Shown here: positions 25,476 through 38,926 of the stretch, piece by piece | How positions within the stretch are numbered: position 1 is the stretch's first letter | How the letters are laid out: each line of letters opens with the position of its first letter | Source of the DNA: Aphelocoma coerulescens | Taxonomy: Eukaryota > Chordata > Aves > Passeriformes > Corvidae | Direction of reading: 5' to 3' | Length of the DNA stretch: 64,000 bases | NCBI RefSeq assembly: GCF_041296385.1 | Contig: NW_027183574.1 | Span: 124,001 to 188,000, forward strand | Made by a program: the position numbers and the translations under genes | Notes under the pieces: model-generated | What the model was told of the DNA's origin: nothing | The model's input: only the letters and a program-made list of their open reading frames with translations | The model's database searches: none

Positions 25476-27741
25476 GCCAAAGGAAGCCGTGAGCCCGTGC
25501 CAAGCCAGTGCCGGAGTGGGATCCTAGCAGCACCTGTGGAAGCCGGGAGAGAGGAGCCCACCTGGAGCAGGTTCGTGCAGGATTAATCATCCCGTGGCTT
25601 CCCACCAGGGTCCTGTTGCTTCCAAAAGGCCCCACAGTGTCACTGTGGCCCCTCGGTTCCACCAGGTTCCATAGCGTCACTGTGGTGCCCAGGGTTCCGT
25701 CAGCTTCGCCAGCATCCCCACGGTCTGCAGAGCTCCCCGAGCTTCTGTGGTGTCACAGTGGAGGCAGGGTTGCATCAGGTTCCATAGCATCAGCACGGTC
25801 TCCAGGGCTCCCAGAGGTTCTGTGGTGTCACAGTGGAGGCAGGGTTGCATCAGGTTCCATAGCATCACCACAGTCTCCAGGGCTCCCTGAGCTTCTGTGG
25901 TGTCACAGTGGAGGCAGGGTTGCATCAGGTTCCATAGCATCAGCACGGTCTCCAGGGCTCCCAGAGGTTCTGTGGTGTCACAGAGGAGGCAGGGTTGCAT
26001 CAGGTTCCATAGCATCACCACGGTCTCCAGGGCTCCAAGAGCTTCTGTGGTGTCACAGAGGAGGCAGGGTTGCATCAGGTTCAATAGCATCAGCACGGTC
26101 TCCAGGGCTCCCCTGAGCTTCTGTGGTGGTGTCACAGAGGAGCCAGGCTTCCTTGTAGTTCCCCAGCATCACAAAGGCTCTCCTGGGAGCCACGGGTCAC
26201 AAAGCACCGTGGGCTCTGTGCAGCCCCGCTGTGTCACAATGGCCGCTGGCTTCCATGAGCCCCCGCAGTGTCCCAGTGGGCCCCGTGGCTTTAGGAGTGG
26301 GTGGCTGGGAGTTGGTGCCAGCGGCTGGGGGAGCAGCAGCAGGGACTGTGTGTGGACAGTGCCATGGCCACTTGTGTGGCCACTGGTGTCTCTGTGCCAG
26401 GCACAGCCGTGGTGTGTAACACCGGCTCTGGGTCCTTTGGCTGTGCAGGTGGCAGTCACGGCCTGGAGCAGGGCTGCTCCCGGGGGACAGCCTGGGGCAG
26501 GAGGCTGCTGGAGATTCATTCCCCACACTCCTTGTCATGAGGTGCTCAGAGTGATTGGAAAGGCTGTTGGCAGCAGGCAGTTCTCTGGGTTCAAGCTGTG
26601 GAGCTGTCAGCGGGAATGCAAAGGCCAAGCTGGTGAGCCTTTTGTCCTGGTGCCTTTAGTGTGTGAGCAGTCCCTGGTGCCGTTGTCTTTGGATCCTGAG
26701 TGTGGGAGAGGCAAGGCTTAGGATGGTGCGTAGAGCTGAGAAGGAAAGTGCCGAGAGCAGCGTGTGTGCTGCTGCTTTGAGGGGTGCAGTTGAAGTTGTA
26801 GGCAGCAAGAGCTTTCTCAGCTGGCCCTTTTGTGAGCTCTGCTTTTGCCAGATGACTTCCATCTTACCCTCTTACCATCTTAGCCTCTCATTTTTGCATA
26901 TCCCAAACCCCCTTCCAAACATCCAGCAGCTGCTTGTAAAGAAGAAGTCCTAGAACAAAAAGCCAGTGCTGCCTTTCATAGCCCCTTTGCTGTCTATGAA
27001 GTAGAGGAAAGAAGCTAGTGAGACGCACTTTCTTTCTCAACTCCATAGAGCGCATCCTTCTCTCAAGGTGGCAGAGTCCTTGGCGGAAGTGAAGCATCTG
27101 CAGCTGCAGTTCAGACTGAGATGTGCCAGGACAGGAAACATTTGCTGACCTTCCCTGTTCCCTGTGCAACATGATTCTCGCATCCCAGTCACTTTCACAT
27201 ACCTTCGGTATCCCTGAGTCCAAGCAGCTAAAGCTCACAGAGACAGAAGTGTCAGGAAGGAAAACGTTCCAAAAGCACCCCCTTCTCTTATCAGCATATA
27301 AATTGTGCACAACAGGCTGCGGCACCGAACCTTCCTTCTCAGATAGACATGCCATCACACTTTTCACTCTTGCAGCTCGGTTGAAAAGCTCCAGCAGCTG
27401 CTCCCGCAATAGCAAAAGGTTCTAGAAGTGAAAGCCAGTTTGGGGCTGCACCTTCTCCTTGCCGCATGTAAGCCACACCAAACTCCCTGATGCACTCTGT
27501 CCTCCCCTTCTCAAAGGAGTAGACGGTGGCATCAGGACACACCTGTGTCCCAGCAGCTGGGTGCCCAGCCGGGAGCAGGAGCAGGGCTGGGGCTGCTCCC
27601 AAAGTTGCCCCGCCCCAATGCCAGAGCCGGACATATGCTGAGGGGGGGCTGGATCAGGCTTTATTGTCCAGCTGCATGCCAGGAGTGAGCACAAAATCTA
27701 CCTGCATTCTCTGCAGCATGCCATCCTGGAGCAGAGCCATT
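25476..27741. repeat. Macrosatellite unit U12 (2,266 bp), block A
   Basis: It has a 2-bp deletion (actgagatgtg instead of actgagagatgtg) near 27,117 and ccatgagccc near 26,253. Both recur in U16 and the deletion is in no other unit, so U12 and U16 share a recent ancestor. Confidence 0.95.
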
Positions 27742-29934
27742 GCCAAAGGAAGCCGTGAGCCCGTGCCAAGCCAGTGCCGGAGTGGGATCCTAGCAGTACC
27801 TGTGGAAGCCGGGAGAGAGGAGCCCACCTGGAGCAGGTTCGTGCAGGATTAATCATCCCGTGGCTTCCCACCAGGGTCCTGTTGCTTCCAAAAGGCCCCA
27901 CAGTGTCACTGTGGCCCCTCGGTTCCACCAGGTTCCATAGCGTCACTGTGGTGCCCAGGGTTCCGTCAGCTTCGCCAGCATCCCCACGGTCTGCAGAGCT
28001 CCCCGAGCTTCTGTGGTGTCACAGTGGAGGCAGGGTTGCATCAGGTTCCATAGCATCAGCACGGTCTCCAGGGCTCCCAGAGGTTCTGTGGTGTCACAGT
28101 GGAGGCAGGGTTGCATCAGGTTCCATAGCATCACCACAGTCTCCAGGGCTCCCTGAGCTTCTGTGGTGTCACAGTGGAGGCAGGGTTGCATCAGGTTCCA
28201 TAGCATCAGCACGGTCTCCAGGGCTCCCAGAGGTTCTGTGGTGTCACAGAGGAGGCAGGGTTGCATCAGGTTCCATAGCATCAGCACGGTCTCCAGGGCT
28301 CCCCTGAGCTTCTGTGGTGGTGTCACAGAGGAGCCAGGCTTCCTTGTAGTTCCCCAGCATCACAAAGGCTCTCCTGGGAGCCACGGGTCACAAAGCACCG
28401 TGGGCTCTGTGCAGCCCCGCTGTGTCACAATGGCCGCTGGCTTCCACGAGCCCCCGCAGTGTCCCAGTGGGCCCCGTGGCTTTAGGAGTGGGTGGCTGGG
28501 AGTTGGTGCCAGCGGCTGGGGGAGCAGCAGCAGGGACTGTGTGTGGACAGTGCCATGGCCACTTGTGTGGCCACTGGTGTCTCTGTGCCAGGCACAGCCG
28601 TGGTGTGTAACACCGGCTCTGGGTCCTTTGGCTGTGCAGGTGGCAGTCACGGCCTGGAGCAGGGCTGCTCCCAGGGGACAGCCTGGGGCAGGAGGCTGCT
28701 GGAGATTCATTCCCCACACTCCTTGTCATGAGGTGCTCAGAGTGATTGGAAAGGCTGTTGGCAGCAGGCAGTTCTCTGGGTTCAAGCTGTGGAGCTGTCA
28801 GCGGGAATGCAAAGGCCAAGCTGGTGAGCCTTTTGTCCTGGTGCCTTTAGTGTGTGAGCAGTCCCTGGTGCCGTTGTCTTTGGATCCTGAGTGTGGGAGA
28901 GGCAAGGCTTAGGATGGTGCGTAGAGCTGAGAAGGAAAGTGCCGAGAGCAGCGTGTGTGCTGCTGCTTTGAGGGGTGCAGTTGAAGTTGTAGGCAGCAAG
29001 AGCTTTCTCAGCTGGCCCTTTTGTGAGCTCTGCTTTTGCCAGATGACTTCCATCTTACCCTCTTACCATCTTAGCCTCTCATTTTTGCATATCCCAAACC
29101 CCCTTCCAAACATCCAGCAGCTGCTTGTAAAGAAGAAGTCCTAGAACAAAAAGCCAGTGCTGCCTTTCATAGCCCCTTTGCTGTCTATGAAGTAGAGGAA
29201 AGAAGCTAGTGAGACGCACTTTCTTTCTCAACTCCATAGAGCGCATCCTTCTCTCAAGGTGGCAGAGTCCTTGGCGGAAGTGAAGCATCTGCAGCTGCAG
29301 TTCAGACTGAGAGATGTGCCAGGACAGGAAACATTTGCTGACCTTCCCTGTTCCCTGTGCAACATGATTCTCGCATCCCAGTCACTTTCACACACCTTCG
29401 GTACCCCTGAGTCCAAGCAGCTAAAGCTCACAGAGACAGAAGTGTCAGGAAGGAAAACGTTGCAAAAGCACCCCCTTCTCTTATCAGCATATAAATTGTG
29501 CACAACAGGCTGCGGCACCGAACCTTCCTTCTCAGATAGACATGCCATCACACTTTTCACTCTTGCAGCTCGGTTGAAAAGCTCCAGCAGCTGCTCCCGC
29601 AATAGCAAAAGGTTCTAGAAGTGAAAGCCAGTTTGGGGCTGCACCTTCTCCTTGCCGCATGTAAGCCACACCAAACTCCCTGATGCACTCTGTCCTCCCC
29701 TTCTCAAAGGAGTAGACGGTGGCATCAGGACACACCTGTGTCCCAGCAGCTGGGTGCCCAGCCGGGAGCAGGAGCAGGGCTGGGGCTGCTCCCAAAGTTG
29801 CCCCGCCCCAATGCCAGAGCCGGACATATGCTGAGGGGGGGCTGGATCAGGCTTTATTGTCCAGCTGCATGCCAGGAGTGAGCACAAAATCTACCTGCAT
29901 TCTCTGCAGCATGCCATCCTGGAGCAGAGCCATT
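27742..29934. repeat. Macrosatellite unit U13 (2,193 bp), four dimers, block A
   Basis: It is 75 bp shorter than usual because the minisatellite core (starting at 28,008) has four dimers instead of five. It also carries gcagtacc, cccaggggac and ggtacccctg. The counterpart is U17, which has the same four dimers. Confidence 0.96.
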
Positions 29935-32202
29935 GCCAAAGGAAGCCGTCAGCCCGTGCCAAGCCAGTGCCGGAGTGGGATCCTAGCAGTACCTGTGGAA
30001 GCCGGGAGAGAGGAGCCCACCTGGAGCAGGTTCGTGCAGGATTAATCATCCCGTGGCTTCCCACCAGGGTCCTGTTGCTTCCAAAAGGCCCCACAGTGTC
30101 ACTGTGGCCCCTCGGTTCCACCAGGTTCCATAGCGTCACTGTGGTGCCCAGGGTTCCGTCAGCTTCGCCAGCATCCCCACGGTCTGCAGAGCTCCCCGAG
30201 CTTCTGTGGTGTCACAGTGGAGGCAGGGTTGCTTCAGGTTCCATAGCATCAGCACGGTCTCCAGGGCTCCCAGAGGTTCTGTGGTGTCACAGTGGAGGCA
30301 GGGTTGCATCAGGTTCCATAGCATCACCACAGTCTCCAGGGCTCCCTGAGCTTCTGTGGTGTCACAGTGGAGGCAGGGTTGCATCAGGTTCCATAGCATC
30401 AGCACGGTCTCCAGGGCTCCCAGAGGTTCTGTGGTGTCACAGAGGAGGCAGGGTTGCATCAGGTTCCATAGCATCACCATGGTCTCCAGGGCTCCAAGAG
30501 CTTCTGTGGTGTCACAGAGGAGGCAGGGTTGCATCAGGTTCAATAGCATCAGCACGGTCTCCAGGGCTCCCCTGAGCTTCTGTGGTGGTGTCACAGAGGA
30601 GCCAGGCTTCCTTGTAGTTCCCCAGCATCACAAAGGCTCTCCTGGGAGCCACGGGTCACAAAGCACCGTGGGCTCTGTGCAGCCCCGCTGTGTCACAATG
30701 GCCGCTGGCTTCCACGAGCCCCCGCAGTGTCCCAGTGGGCCCCGTGGCTTTAGGAGTGGGTGGCTGGGAGTTGGTGCCAGCGGCTGGGGGAGCAGCAGCA
30801 GGGACTGTGTGTGGACAGTGCCATGGCCACTTGTGTGGCCACTGGTGTCTCTGTGCCAGGCACAGCCGTGGTGTGTAACACCGGCTCTGGGTCCTTTGGC
30901 TGTGCAGGTGGCAGTCACGGCCTGGAGCAGGGCTGCTCCCAGGGGACAGCCTGGGGCAGGAGGCTGCTGGAGATTCATTCCCCACACTCCTTGTCATGAG
31001 GTGCTCAGAGTGATTGGAAAGGCTGTTGGCAGCAGGCAGTTCTCTGGGTTCAAGCTGTGGAGCTGTCAGCGGGAATGCAAAGGCCAAGCTGGTGAGCCTT
31101 TTGTCCTGGTGCCTTTAGTGTGTGAGCAGTCCCTGGTGCCGTTGTCTTTGGATCCTGAGTGTGGGAGAGGCAAGGCTTAGGATGGTGCGTAGAGCTGAGA
31201 AGGAAAGTGCCGAGAGCAGCGTGTGTGCTGCTGCTTTGAGGGGTGCAGTTGAAGTTGTAGGCAGCAAGAGCTTTCTCAGCTGGCCCTTTTGTGAGCTCTG
31301 CTTTTGCCAGATGACTTCCATCTTACCCTCTTACCATCTTAGCCTCTCATTTTTGCATATCCCAAACCCCCTTCCAAACATCCAGCAGCTGCTTGTAAAG
31401 AAGAAGTCCTAGAACAAAAAGCCAGTGCTGCCTTTCATAGCCCCTTTGCTGTCTATGAAGTAGAGGAAAGAAGCTAGTGAGACGCACTTTCTTTCTCAAC
31501 TCCATAGAGCGCATCCTTCTCTCAAGGTGGCAGAGTCCTTGGCGGAAGTGAAGCATCTGCAGCTGCAGTTCAGACTGAGAGATGTGCCAGGACAGGAAAC
31601 ATTTGCTGACCTTCCCTGTTCCCTGTGCAACATGATTCTCGCATCCCAGTCACTTTCACACACCTTCGGTACCCCTGAGTCCAAGCAGCTAAAGCTCACA
31701 GAGACAGAAGTGTCAGGAAGGAAAACGTTGCAAAAGCACCCCCTTCTCTTATCAGCATATAAATTGTGCACAACAGGCTGCGGCACCGAACCTTCCTTCT
31801 CAGATAGACATGCCATCACACTTTTCACTCTTGCAGCTCGGTTGAAAAGCTCCAGCAGCTGCTCCCGCAATAGCAAAAGGTTCTAGAAGTGAAAGCCAGT
31901 TTGGGGCTGCACCTTCTCCTTGCCGCATGTAAGCCACACCAAACTCCCTGATGCACTCTGTCCTCCCCTTCTCAAAGGAGTAGACGGTGGCATCAGGACA
32001 CACCTGTGTCCCAGCAGCTGGGTGCCCAGCCGGGAGCAGGAGCAGGGCTGGGGCTGCTCCCAAAGTTGCCCCGCCCCAATGCCAGAGCCGGACATATGCT
32101 GAGGGGGGGCTGGATCAGGCTTTATTGTCCAGCTGCATGCCAGGAGTGAGCACAAAATCTACCTGCATTCTCTGCAGCATGCCATCCTGGAGCAGAGCCA
32201 TT
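29935..32202. repeat. Macrosatellite unit U14 (2,268 bp), first unit of higher-order block B
   Basis: Same rare-variant combination as U10 (gcagtacc, gttgcttcagg, accatggtc, cccaggggac, ggtacccctg), offset 8,995 bp, plus the gccgtcagccc variant. Confidence 0.95.
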
Positions 32203-34467
32203 GCCAAAGGAAGCCGTGAGCCCGTGCCAAGCCAGTGCCGGAGTGGGATCCTAGCAGCACCTGTGGAAGCCGGGAGAGAGGAGCCCACCTGGAGCAGGTT
32301 CGTGCAGGATTAATCATCCCGTGGCTTCCCACCAGGGTCCTGTTGCTTCCAAAAGGCCCCACAGTGTCACTGTGGCCCCTCGGTTCCACCAGGTTCCATA
32401 GCGTCACTGTGGTGCCCAGGGTTCCGTCAGCTTCGCCAGCATCCCCACGGTCTGCAGAGCTCCCCGAGCTTCTGTGGTGTCACAGTGGAGGCAGGGTTGC
32501 ATCAGGTTCCATAGCATCAGCACGGTCTCCAGGGCTCCCAGAGGTTCTGTGGTGTCACAGTGGAGGCAGGGTTGCATCAGGTTCCATAGCATCACCACAG
32601 TCTCCAGGGCTCCCTGAGCTTCTGTGGTGTCACAGTGGAGGCAGGGTTGCATCAGGTTCCATAGCATCAGCACGGTCTCCAGGGCTCCCAGAGGTTCTGT
32701 GGTGTCACAGAGGAGGCAGGGTTGCATCAGGTTCCATAGCATCACCACGGTCTCCAGGGCTCCAAGAGCTTCTGTGGTGTCACAGAGGAGGCAGGGTTGC
32801 ATCAGGTTCAATAGCATCAGCACGGTCTCCAGGGCTCCCCTGAGCTTCTGTGGTGGTGTCACAGAGGAGCCAGGCTTCCTTGTAGTTCCCCAGCATCACA
32901 AAGGCTCTCCTGGGAGCCACGGGTCACAAAGCACCGTGGGCTCTGTGCAGCCCCGCTGTGTCACAATGGCCGCTGGCTTCCACGAGCCCCCGCAGTGTCC
33001 CAGTGGGCCCCGTGGCTTTAGGAGTGGGTGGCTGGGAGTTGGTGCCAGCGGCTGGGGGAGCAGCAGCAGGGACTGTGTGTGGACAGTGCCATGGCCACTT
33101 GTGTGGCCACTGGTGTCTCTGTGCCAGGCACAGCCGTGGTGTGTAACACCGGCTCTGGGTCCTTTGGCTGTGCAGGTGGCAGTCACGGCCTGGAGCAGGG
33201 CTGCTCCCAGGGGACAGCCTGGGGCAGGAGGCTGCTGGAGATTCATTCCCCACACTCCTTGTCATGAGGTGCTCAGAGTGATTGGAAAGGCTGTTGGCAG
33301 CAGGCAGTTCTCTGGGTTCAAGCTGTGGAGCTGTCAGCGGGAATGCAAAGGCCAAGCTGGTGAGCCTTTTGTCCTGGTGCCTTTAGTGTGTGAGCAGTCC
33401 CTGGTGCCGTTGTCTTTGGATCCTGAGTGTGGGAGAGGCAAGGCTTAGGATGGTGCGTAGAGCTGAGAAGGAAAGTGCCGAGAGCAGCGTGTGTGCTGCT
33501 GCTTTGAGGGGTGCAGTTGAAGTTGTAGGCAGCAAGAGCTTTCTCAGCTGGCCCTTTTGTGAGCTCTGCTTTTGCCAGATGACTTCCATCTTACCCTCTT
33601 ACCATCTTAGCCTCTCATTTTTGCATATCCCAAACCCCCTTCCAAACATCCAGCAGCTGCTTGTAAAGAAGTCCTAGAACAAAAAGCCAGTGCTGCCTTT
33701 CATAGCCCCTTTGCTGTCTATGAAGTAGAGGAAAGAAGCTAGTGAGACGCACTTTCTTTCTCAACTCCATAGAGCGCATCCTTCTCTCAAGGTGGCAGAG
33801 TCCTTGGCGGAAGTGAAGCATCTGCAGCTGCAGTTCAGACTGAGAGATGTGCCAGGACAGGAAACATTTGCTGACCTTCCCTGTTCCCTGTGCAACATGA
33901 TTCTCGCATCCCAGTCACTTTCACATACCTTCGGTACCCCTGAGTCCAAGCAGCTAAAGCTCACAGAGACAGAAGTGTCAGGAAGGAAAACGTTGCAAAA
34001 GCACCCCCTTCTCTTATCAGCATATAAATTGTGCACAACAGGCTGCGGCACCGAACCTTCCTTCTCAGATAGACATGCCATCACACTTTTCACTCTTGCA
34101 GCTCGGTTGAAAAGCTCCAGCAGCTGCTCCCGCAATAGCAAAAGGTTCTAGAAGTGAAAGCCAGTTTGGGGCTGCACCTTCTCCTTGCCGCATGTAAGCC
34201 ACACCAAACTCCCTGATGCACTCTGTCCTCCCCTTCTCAAAGGAGTAGACGGTGGCATCAGGACACACCTGTGTCCCAGCAGCTGGGTGCCCAGCCGGGA
34301 GCAGGAGCAGGGCTGGGGCTGCTCCCAAAGTTGCCCCGCCCCAATGCCAGAGCCGGACATATGCTGAGGGGGGGCTGGATCAGGCTTTATTGTCCAGCTG
34401 CATGCCAGGAGTGAGCACAAAATCTACCTGCATTCTCTGCAGCATGCCATCCTGGAGCAGAGCCATT
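32203..34467. repeat. Macrosatellite unit U15 (2,265 bp), block B
   Basis: Three bases are missing from the gaagaag run near 33,667, giving 2,265 bp. It shares cccaggggac and ggtacccctg with U11. Confidence 0.95.
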
Positions 34468-36733
34468 GCCAAAGGAAGCCGTGAGCCCGTGCCAAGCCAG
34501 TGCCGGAGTGGGATCCTAGCAGCACCTGTGGAAGCCGGGAGAGAGGAGCCCACCTGGAGCAGGTTCGTGCAGGATTAATCATCCCGTGGCTTCCCACCAG
34601 GGTCCTGTTGCTTCCAAAAGGCCCCACAGTGTCACTGTGGCCCCTCGGTTCCACCAGGTTCCATAGCGTCACTGTGGTGCCCAGGGTTCCGTCAGCTTCG
34701 CCAGCATCCCCACGGTCTGCAGAGCTCCCCGAGCTTCTGTGGTGTCACAGTGGAGGCAGGGTTGCATCAGGTTCCATAGCATCAGCACGGTCTCCAGGGC
34801 TCCCAGAGGTTCTGTGGTGTCACAGTGGAGGCAGGGTTGCATCAGGTTCCATAGCATCACCACAGTCTCCAGGGCTCCCTGAGCTTCTGTGGTGTCACAG
34901 TGGAGGCAGGGTTGCATCAGGTTCCATAGCATCAGCACGGTCTCCAGGGCTCCCAGAGGTTCTGTGGTGTCACAGAGGAGGCAGGGTTGCATCAGGTTCC
35001 ATAGCATCACCACGGTCTCCAGGGCTCCAAGAGCTTCTGTGGTGTCACAGAGGAGGCAGGGTTGCATCAGGTTCAATAGCATCAGCACGGTCTCCAGGGC
35101 TCCCCTGAGCTTCTGTGGTGGTGTCACAGAGGAGCCAGGCTTCCTTGTAGTTCCCCAGCATCACAAAGGCTCTCCTGGGAGCCACGGGTCACAAAGCACC
35201 GTGGGCTCTGTGCAGCCCCGCTGTGTCACAATGGCCGCTGGCTTCCATGAGCCCCCGCAGTGTCCCAGTGGGCCCCGTGGCTTTAGGAGTGGGTGGCTGG
35301 GAGTTGGTGCCAGCGGCTGGGGGAGCAGCAGCAGGGACTGTGTGTGGACAGTGCCATGGCCACTTGTGTGGCCACTGGTGTCTCTGTGCCAGGCACAGCC
35401 GTGGTGTGTAACACCGGCTCTGGGTCCTTTGGCTGTGCAGGTGGCAGTCACGGCCTGGAGCAGGGCTGCTCCCGGGGGACAGCCTGGGGCAGGAGGCTGC
35501 TGGAGATTCATTCCCCACACTCCTTGTCATGAGGTGCTCAGAGTGATTGGAAAGGCTGTTGGCAGCAGGCAGTTCTCTGGGTTCAAGCTGTGGAGCTGTC
35601 AGCGGGAATGCAAAGGCCAAGCTGGTGAGCCTTTTGTCCTGGTGCCTTTAGTGTGTGAGCAGTCCCTGGTGCCGTTGTCTTTGGATCCTGAGTGTGGGAG
35701 AGGCAAGGCTTAGGATGGTGCGTAGAGCTGAGAAGGAAAGTGCCGAGAGCAGCGTGTGTGCTGCTGCTTTGAGGGGTGCAGTTGAAGTTGTAGGCAGCAA
35801 GAGCTTTCTCAGCTGGCCCTTTTGTGAGCTCTGCTTTTGCCAGATGACTTCCATCTTACCCTCTTACCATCTTAGCCTCTCATTTTTGCATATCCCAAAC
35901 CCCCTTCCAAACATCCAGCAGCTGCTTGTAAAGAAGAAGTCCTAGAACAAAAAGCCAGTGCTGCCTTTCATAGCCCCTTTGCTGTCTATGAAGTAGAGGA
36001 AAGAAGCTAGTGAGACGCACTTTCTTTCTCAACTCCATAGAGCGCATCCTTCTCTCAAGGTGGCAGAGTCCTTGGCGGAAGTGAAGCATCTGCAGCTGCA
36101 GTTCAGACTGAGATGTGCCAGGACAGGAAACATTTGCTGACCTTCCCTGTTCCCTGTGCAACATGATTCTCGCATCCCAGTCACTTTCACATACCTTCGG
36201 TATCCCTGAGTCCAAGCAGCTAAAGCTCACAGAGACAGAAGTGTCAGGAAGGAAAACGTTCCAAAAGCACCCCCTTCTCTTATCAGCATATAAATTGTGC
36301 ACAACAGGCTGCGGCACCGAACCTTCCTTCTCAGATAGACATGCCATCACACTTTTCACTCTTGCAGCTCGGTTGAAAAGCTCCAGCAGCTGCTCCCGCA
36401 ATAGCAAAAGGTTCTAGAAGTGAAAGCCAGTTTGGGGCTGCACCTTCTCCTTGCCGCATGTAAGCCACACCAAACTCCCTGATGCACTCTGTCCTCCCCT
36501 TCTCAAAGGAGTAGACGGTGGCATCAGGACACACCTGTGTCCCAGCAGCTGGGTGCCCAGCCGGGAGCAGGAGCAGGGCTGGGGCTGCTCCCAAAGTTGC
36601 CCCGCCCCAATGCCAGAGCCGGACATATGCTGAGGGGGGGCTGGATCAGGCTTTATTGTCCAGCTGCATGCCAGGAGTGAGCACAAAATCTACCTGCATT
36701 CTCTGCAGCATGCCATCCTGGAGCAGAGCCATT
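34468..36733. repeat. Macrosatellite unit U16 (2,266 bp), block B
   Basis: It carries the same 2-bp deletion as U12 (near 36,109) and the same ccatgagccc variant (near 35,245), at an offset of 8,992 bp. Confidence 0.95.
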
Positions 36734-38926
36734 GCCAAAGGAAGCCGTGAGCCCGTGCCAAGCCAGTGCCGGAGTGGGATCCTAGCAGTACCTGTGGAAG
36801 CCGGGAGAGAGGAGCCCACCTGGAGCAGGTTCGTGCAGGATTAATCATCCCGTGGCTTCCCACCAGGGTCCTGTTGCTTCCAAAAGGCCCCACAGTGTCA
36901 CTGTGGCCCCTCGGTTCCACCAGGTTCCATAGCGTCACTGTGGTGCCCAGGGTTCCGTCAGCTTCGCCAGCATCCCCACGGTCTGCAGAGCTCCCCGAGC
37001 TTCTGTGGTGTCACAGTGGAGGCAGGGTTGCATCAGGTTCCATAGCATCAGCACGGTCTCCAGGGCTCCCAGAGGTTCTGTGGTGTCACAGTGGAGGCAG
37101 GGTTGCATCAGGTTCCATAGCATCACCACAGTCTCCAGGGCTCCCTGAGCTTCTGTGGTGTCACAGTGGAGGCAGGGTTGCATCAGGTTCCATAGCATCA
37201 GCACGGTCTCCAGGGCTCCCAGAGGTTCTGTGGTGTCACAGAGGAGGCAGGGTTGCATCAGGTTCCATAGCATCAGCACGGTCTCCAGGGCTCCCCTGAG
37301 CTTCTGTGGTGGTGTCACAGAGGAGCCAGGCTTCCTTGTAGTTCCCCAGCATCACAAAGGCTCTCCTGGGAGCCACGGGTCACAAAGCACCGTGGGCTCT
37401 GTGCAGCCCCGCTGTGTCACAATGGCCGCTGGCTTCCACGAGCCCCCGCAGTGTCCCAGTGGGCCCCGTGGCTTTAGGAGTGGGTGGCTGGGAGTTGGTG
37501 CCAGCGGCTGGGGGAGCAGCAGCAGGGACTGTGTGTGGACAGTGCCATGGCCACTTGTGTGGCCACTGGTGTCTCTGTGCCAGGCACAGCCGTGGTGTGT
37601 AACACCGGCTCTGGGTCCTTTGGCTGTGCAGGTGGCAGTCACGGCCTGGAGCAGGGCTGCTCCCAGGGGACAGCCTGGGGCAGGAGGCTGCTGGAGATTC
37701 ATTCCCCACACTCCTTGTCATGAGGTGCTCAGAGTGATTGGAAAGGCTGTTGGCAGCAGGCAGTTCTCTGGGTTCAAGCTGTGGAGCTGTCAGCGGGAAT
37801 GCAAAGGCCAAGCTGGTGAGCCTTTTGTCCTGGTGCCTTTAGTGTGTGAGCAGTCCCTGGTGCCGTTGTCTTTGGATCCTGAGTGTGGGAGAGGCAAGGC
37901 TTAGGATGGTGCGTAGAGCTGAGAAGGAAAGTGCCGAGAGCAGCGTGTGTGCTGCTGCTTTGAGGGGTGCAGTTGAAGTTGTAGGCAGCAAGAGCTTTCT
38001 CAGCTGGCCCTTTTGTGAGCTCTGCTTTTGCCAGATGACTTCCATCTTACCCTCTTACCATCTTAGCCTCTCATTTTTGCATATCCCAAACCCCCTTCCA
38101 AACATCCAGCAGCTGCTTGTAAAGAAGAAGTCCTAGAACAAAAAGCCAGTGCTGCCTTTCATAGCCCCTTTGCTGTCTATGAAGTAGAGGAAAGAAGCTA
38201 GTGAGACGCACTTTCTTTCTCAACTCCATAGAGCGCATCCTTCTCTCAAGGTGGCAGAGTCCTTGGCGGAAGTGAAGCATCTGCAGCTGCAGTTCAGACT
38301 GAGAGATGTGCCAGGACAGGAAACATTTGCTGACCTTCCCTGTTCCCTGTGCAACATGATTCTCGCATCCCAGTCACTTTCACACACCTTCGGTACCCCT
38401 GAGTCCAAGCAGCTAAAGCTCACAGAGACAGAAGTGTCAGGAAGGAAAACGTTGCAAAAGCACCCCCTTCTCTTATCAGCATATAAATTGTGCACAACAG
38501 GCTGCGGCACCGAACCTTCCTTCTCAGATAGACATGCCATCACACTTTTCACTCTTGCAGCTCGGTTGAAAAGCTCCAGCAGCTGCTCCCGCAATAGCAA
38601 AAGGTTCTAGAAGTGAAAGCCAGTTTGGGGCTGCACCTTCTCCTTGCCGCATGTAAGCCACACCAAACTCCCTGATGCACTCTGTCCTCCCCTTCTCAAA
38701 GGAGTAGACGGTGGCATCAGGACACACCTGTGTCCCAGCAGCTGGGTGCCCAGCCGGGAGCAGGAGCAGGGCTGGGGCTGCTCCCAAAGTTGCCCCGCCC
38801 CAATGCCAGAGCCGGACATATGCTGAGGGGGGGCTGGATCAGGCTTTATTGTCCAGCTGCATGCCAGGAGTGAGCACAAAATCTACCTGCATTCTCTGCA
38901 GCATGCCATCCTGGAGCAGAGCCATT
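36734..38926. repeat. Macrosatellite unit U17 (2,193 bp), four dimers, block B
   Basis: Four dimers starting at 37,000, with gcagtacc, cccaggggac and ggtacccctg: the same set as U13 at an offset of 8,992 bp. Confidence 0.96.

Larger units (their letters stand above)
20940..29934. repeat. Higher-order repeat block A (four units, 8,995 bp)
   Basis: Units U10-U13 match U14-U17 one for one in rare variants and indels: U12/U16 share a 2-bp deletion, U13/U17 share loss of one dimer, and U10/U14 share accatggtc plus gttgcttcagg. The corresponding landmarks are 8,992-8,995 bp apart. Confidence 0.9.
29935..38926. repeat. Higher-order repeat block B (four units, 8,992 bp)
   Basis: This is the second copy of the four-unit block. 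It differs from block A by a 3-bp deletion in U15 and by the G/C state of gccgt(g/c)ag at the start of U14 and U15. The next unit, U18, no longer follows the pattern, so two copies are visible. Confidence 0.9.
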
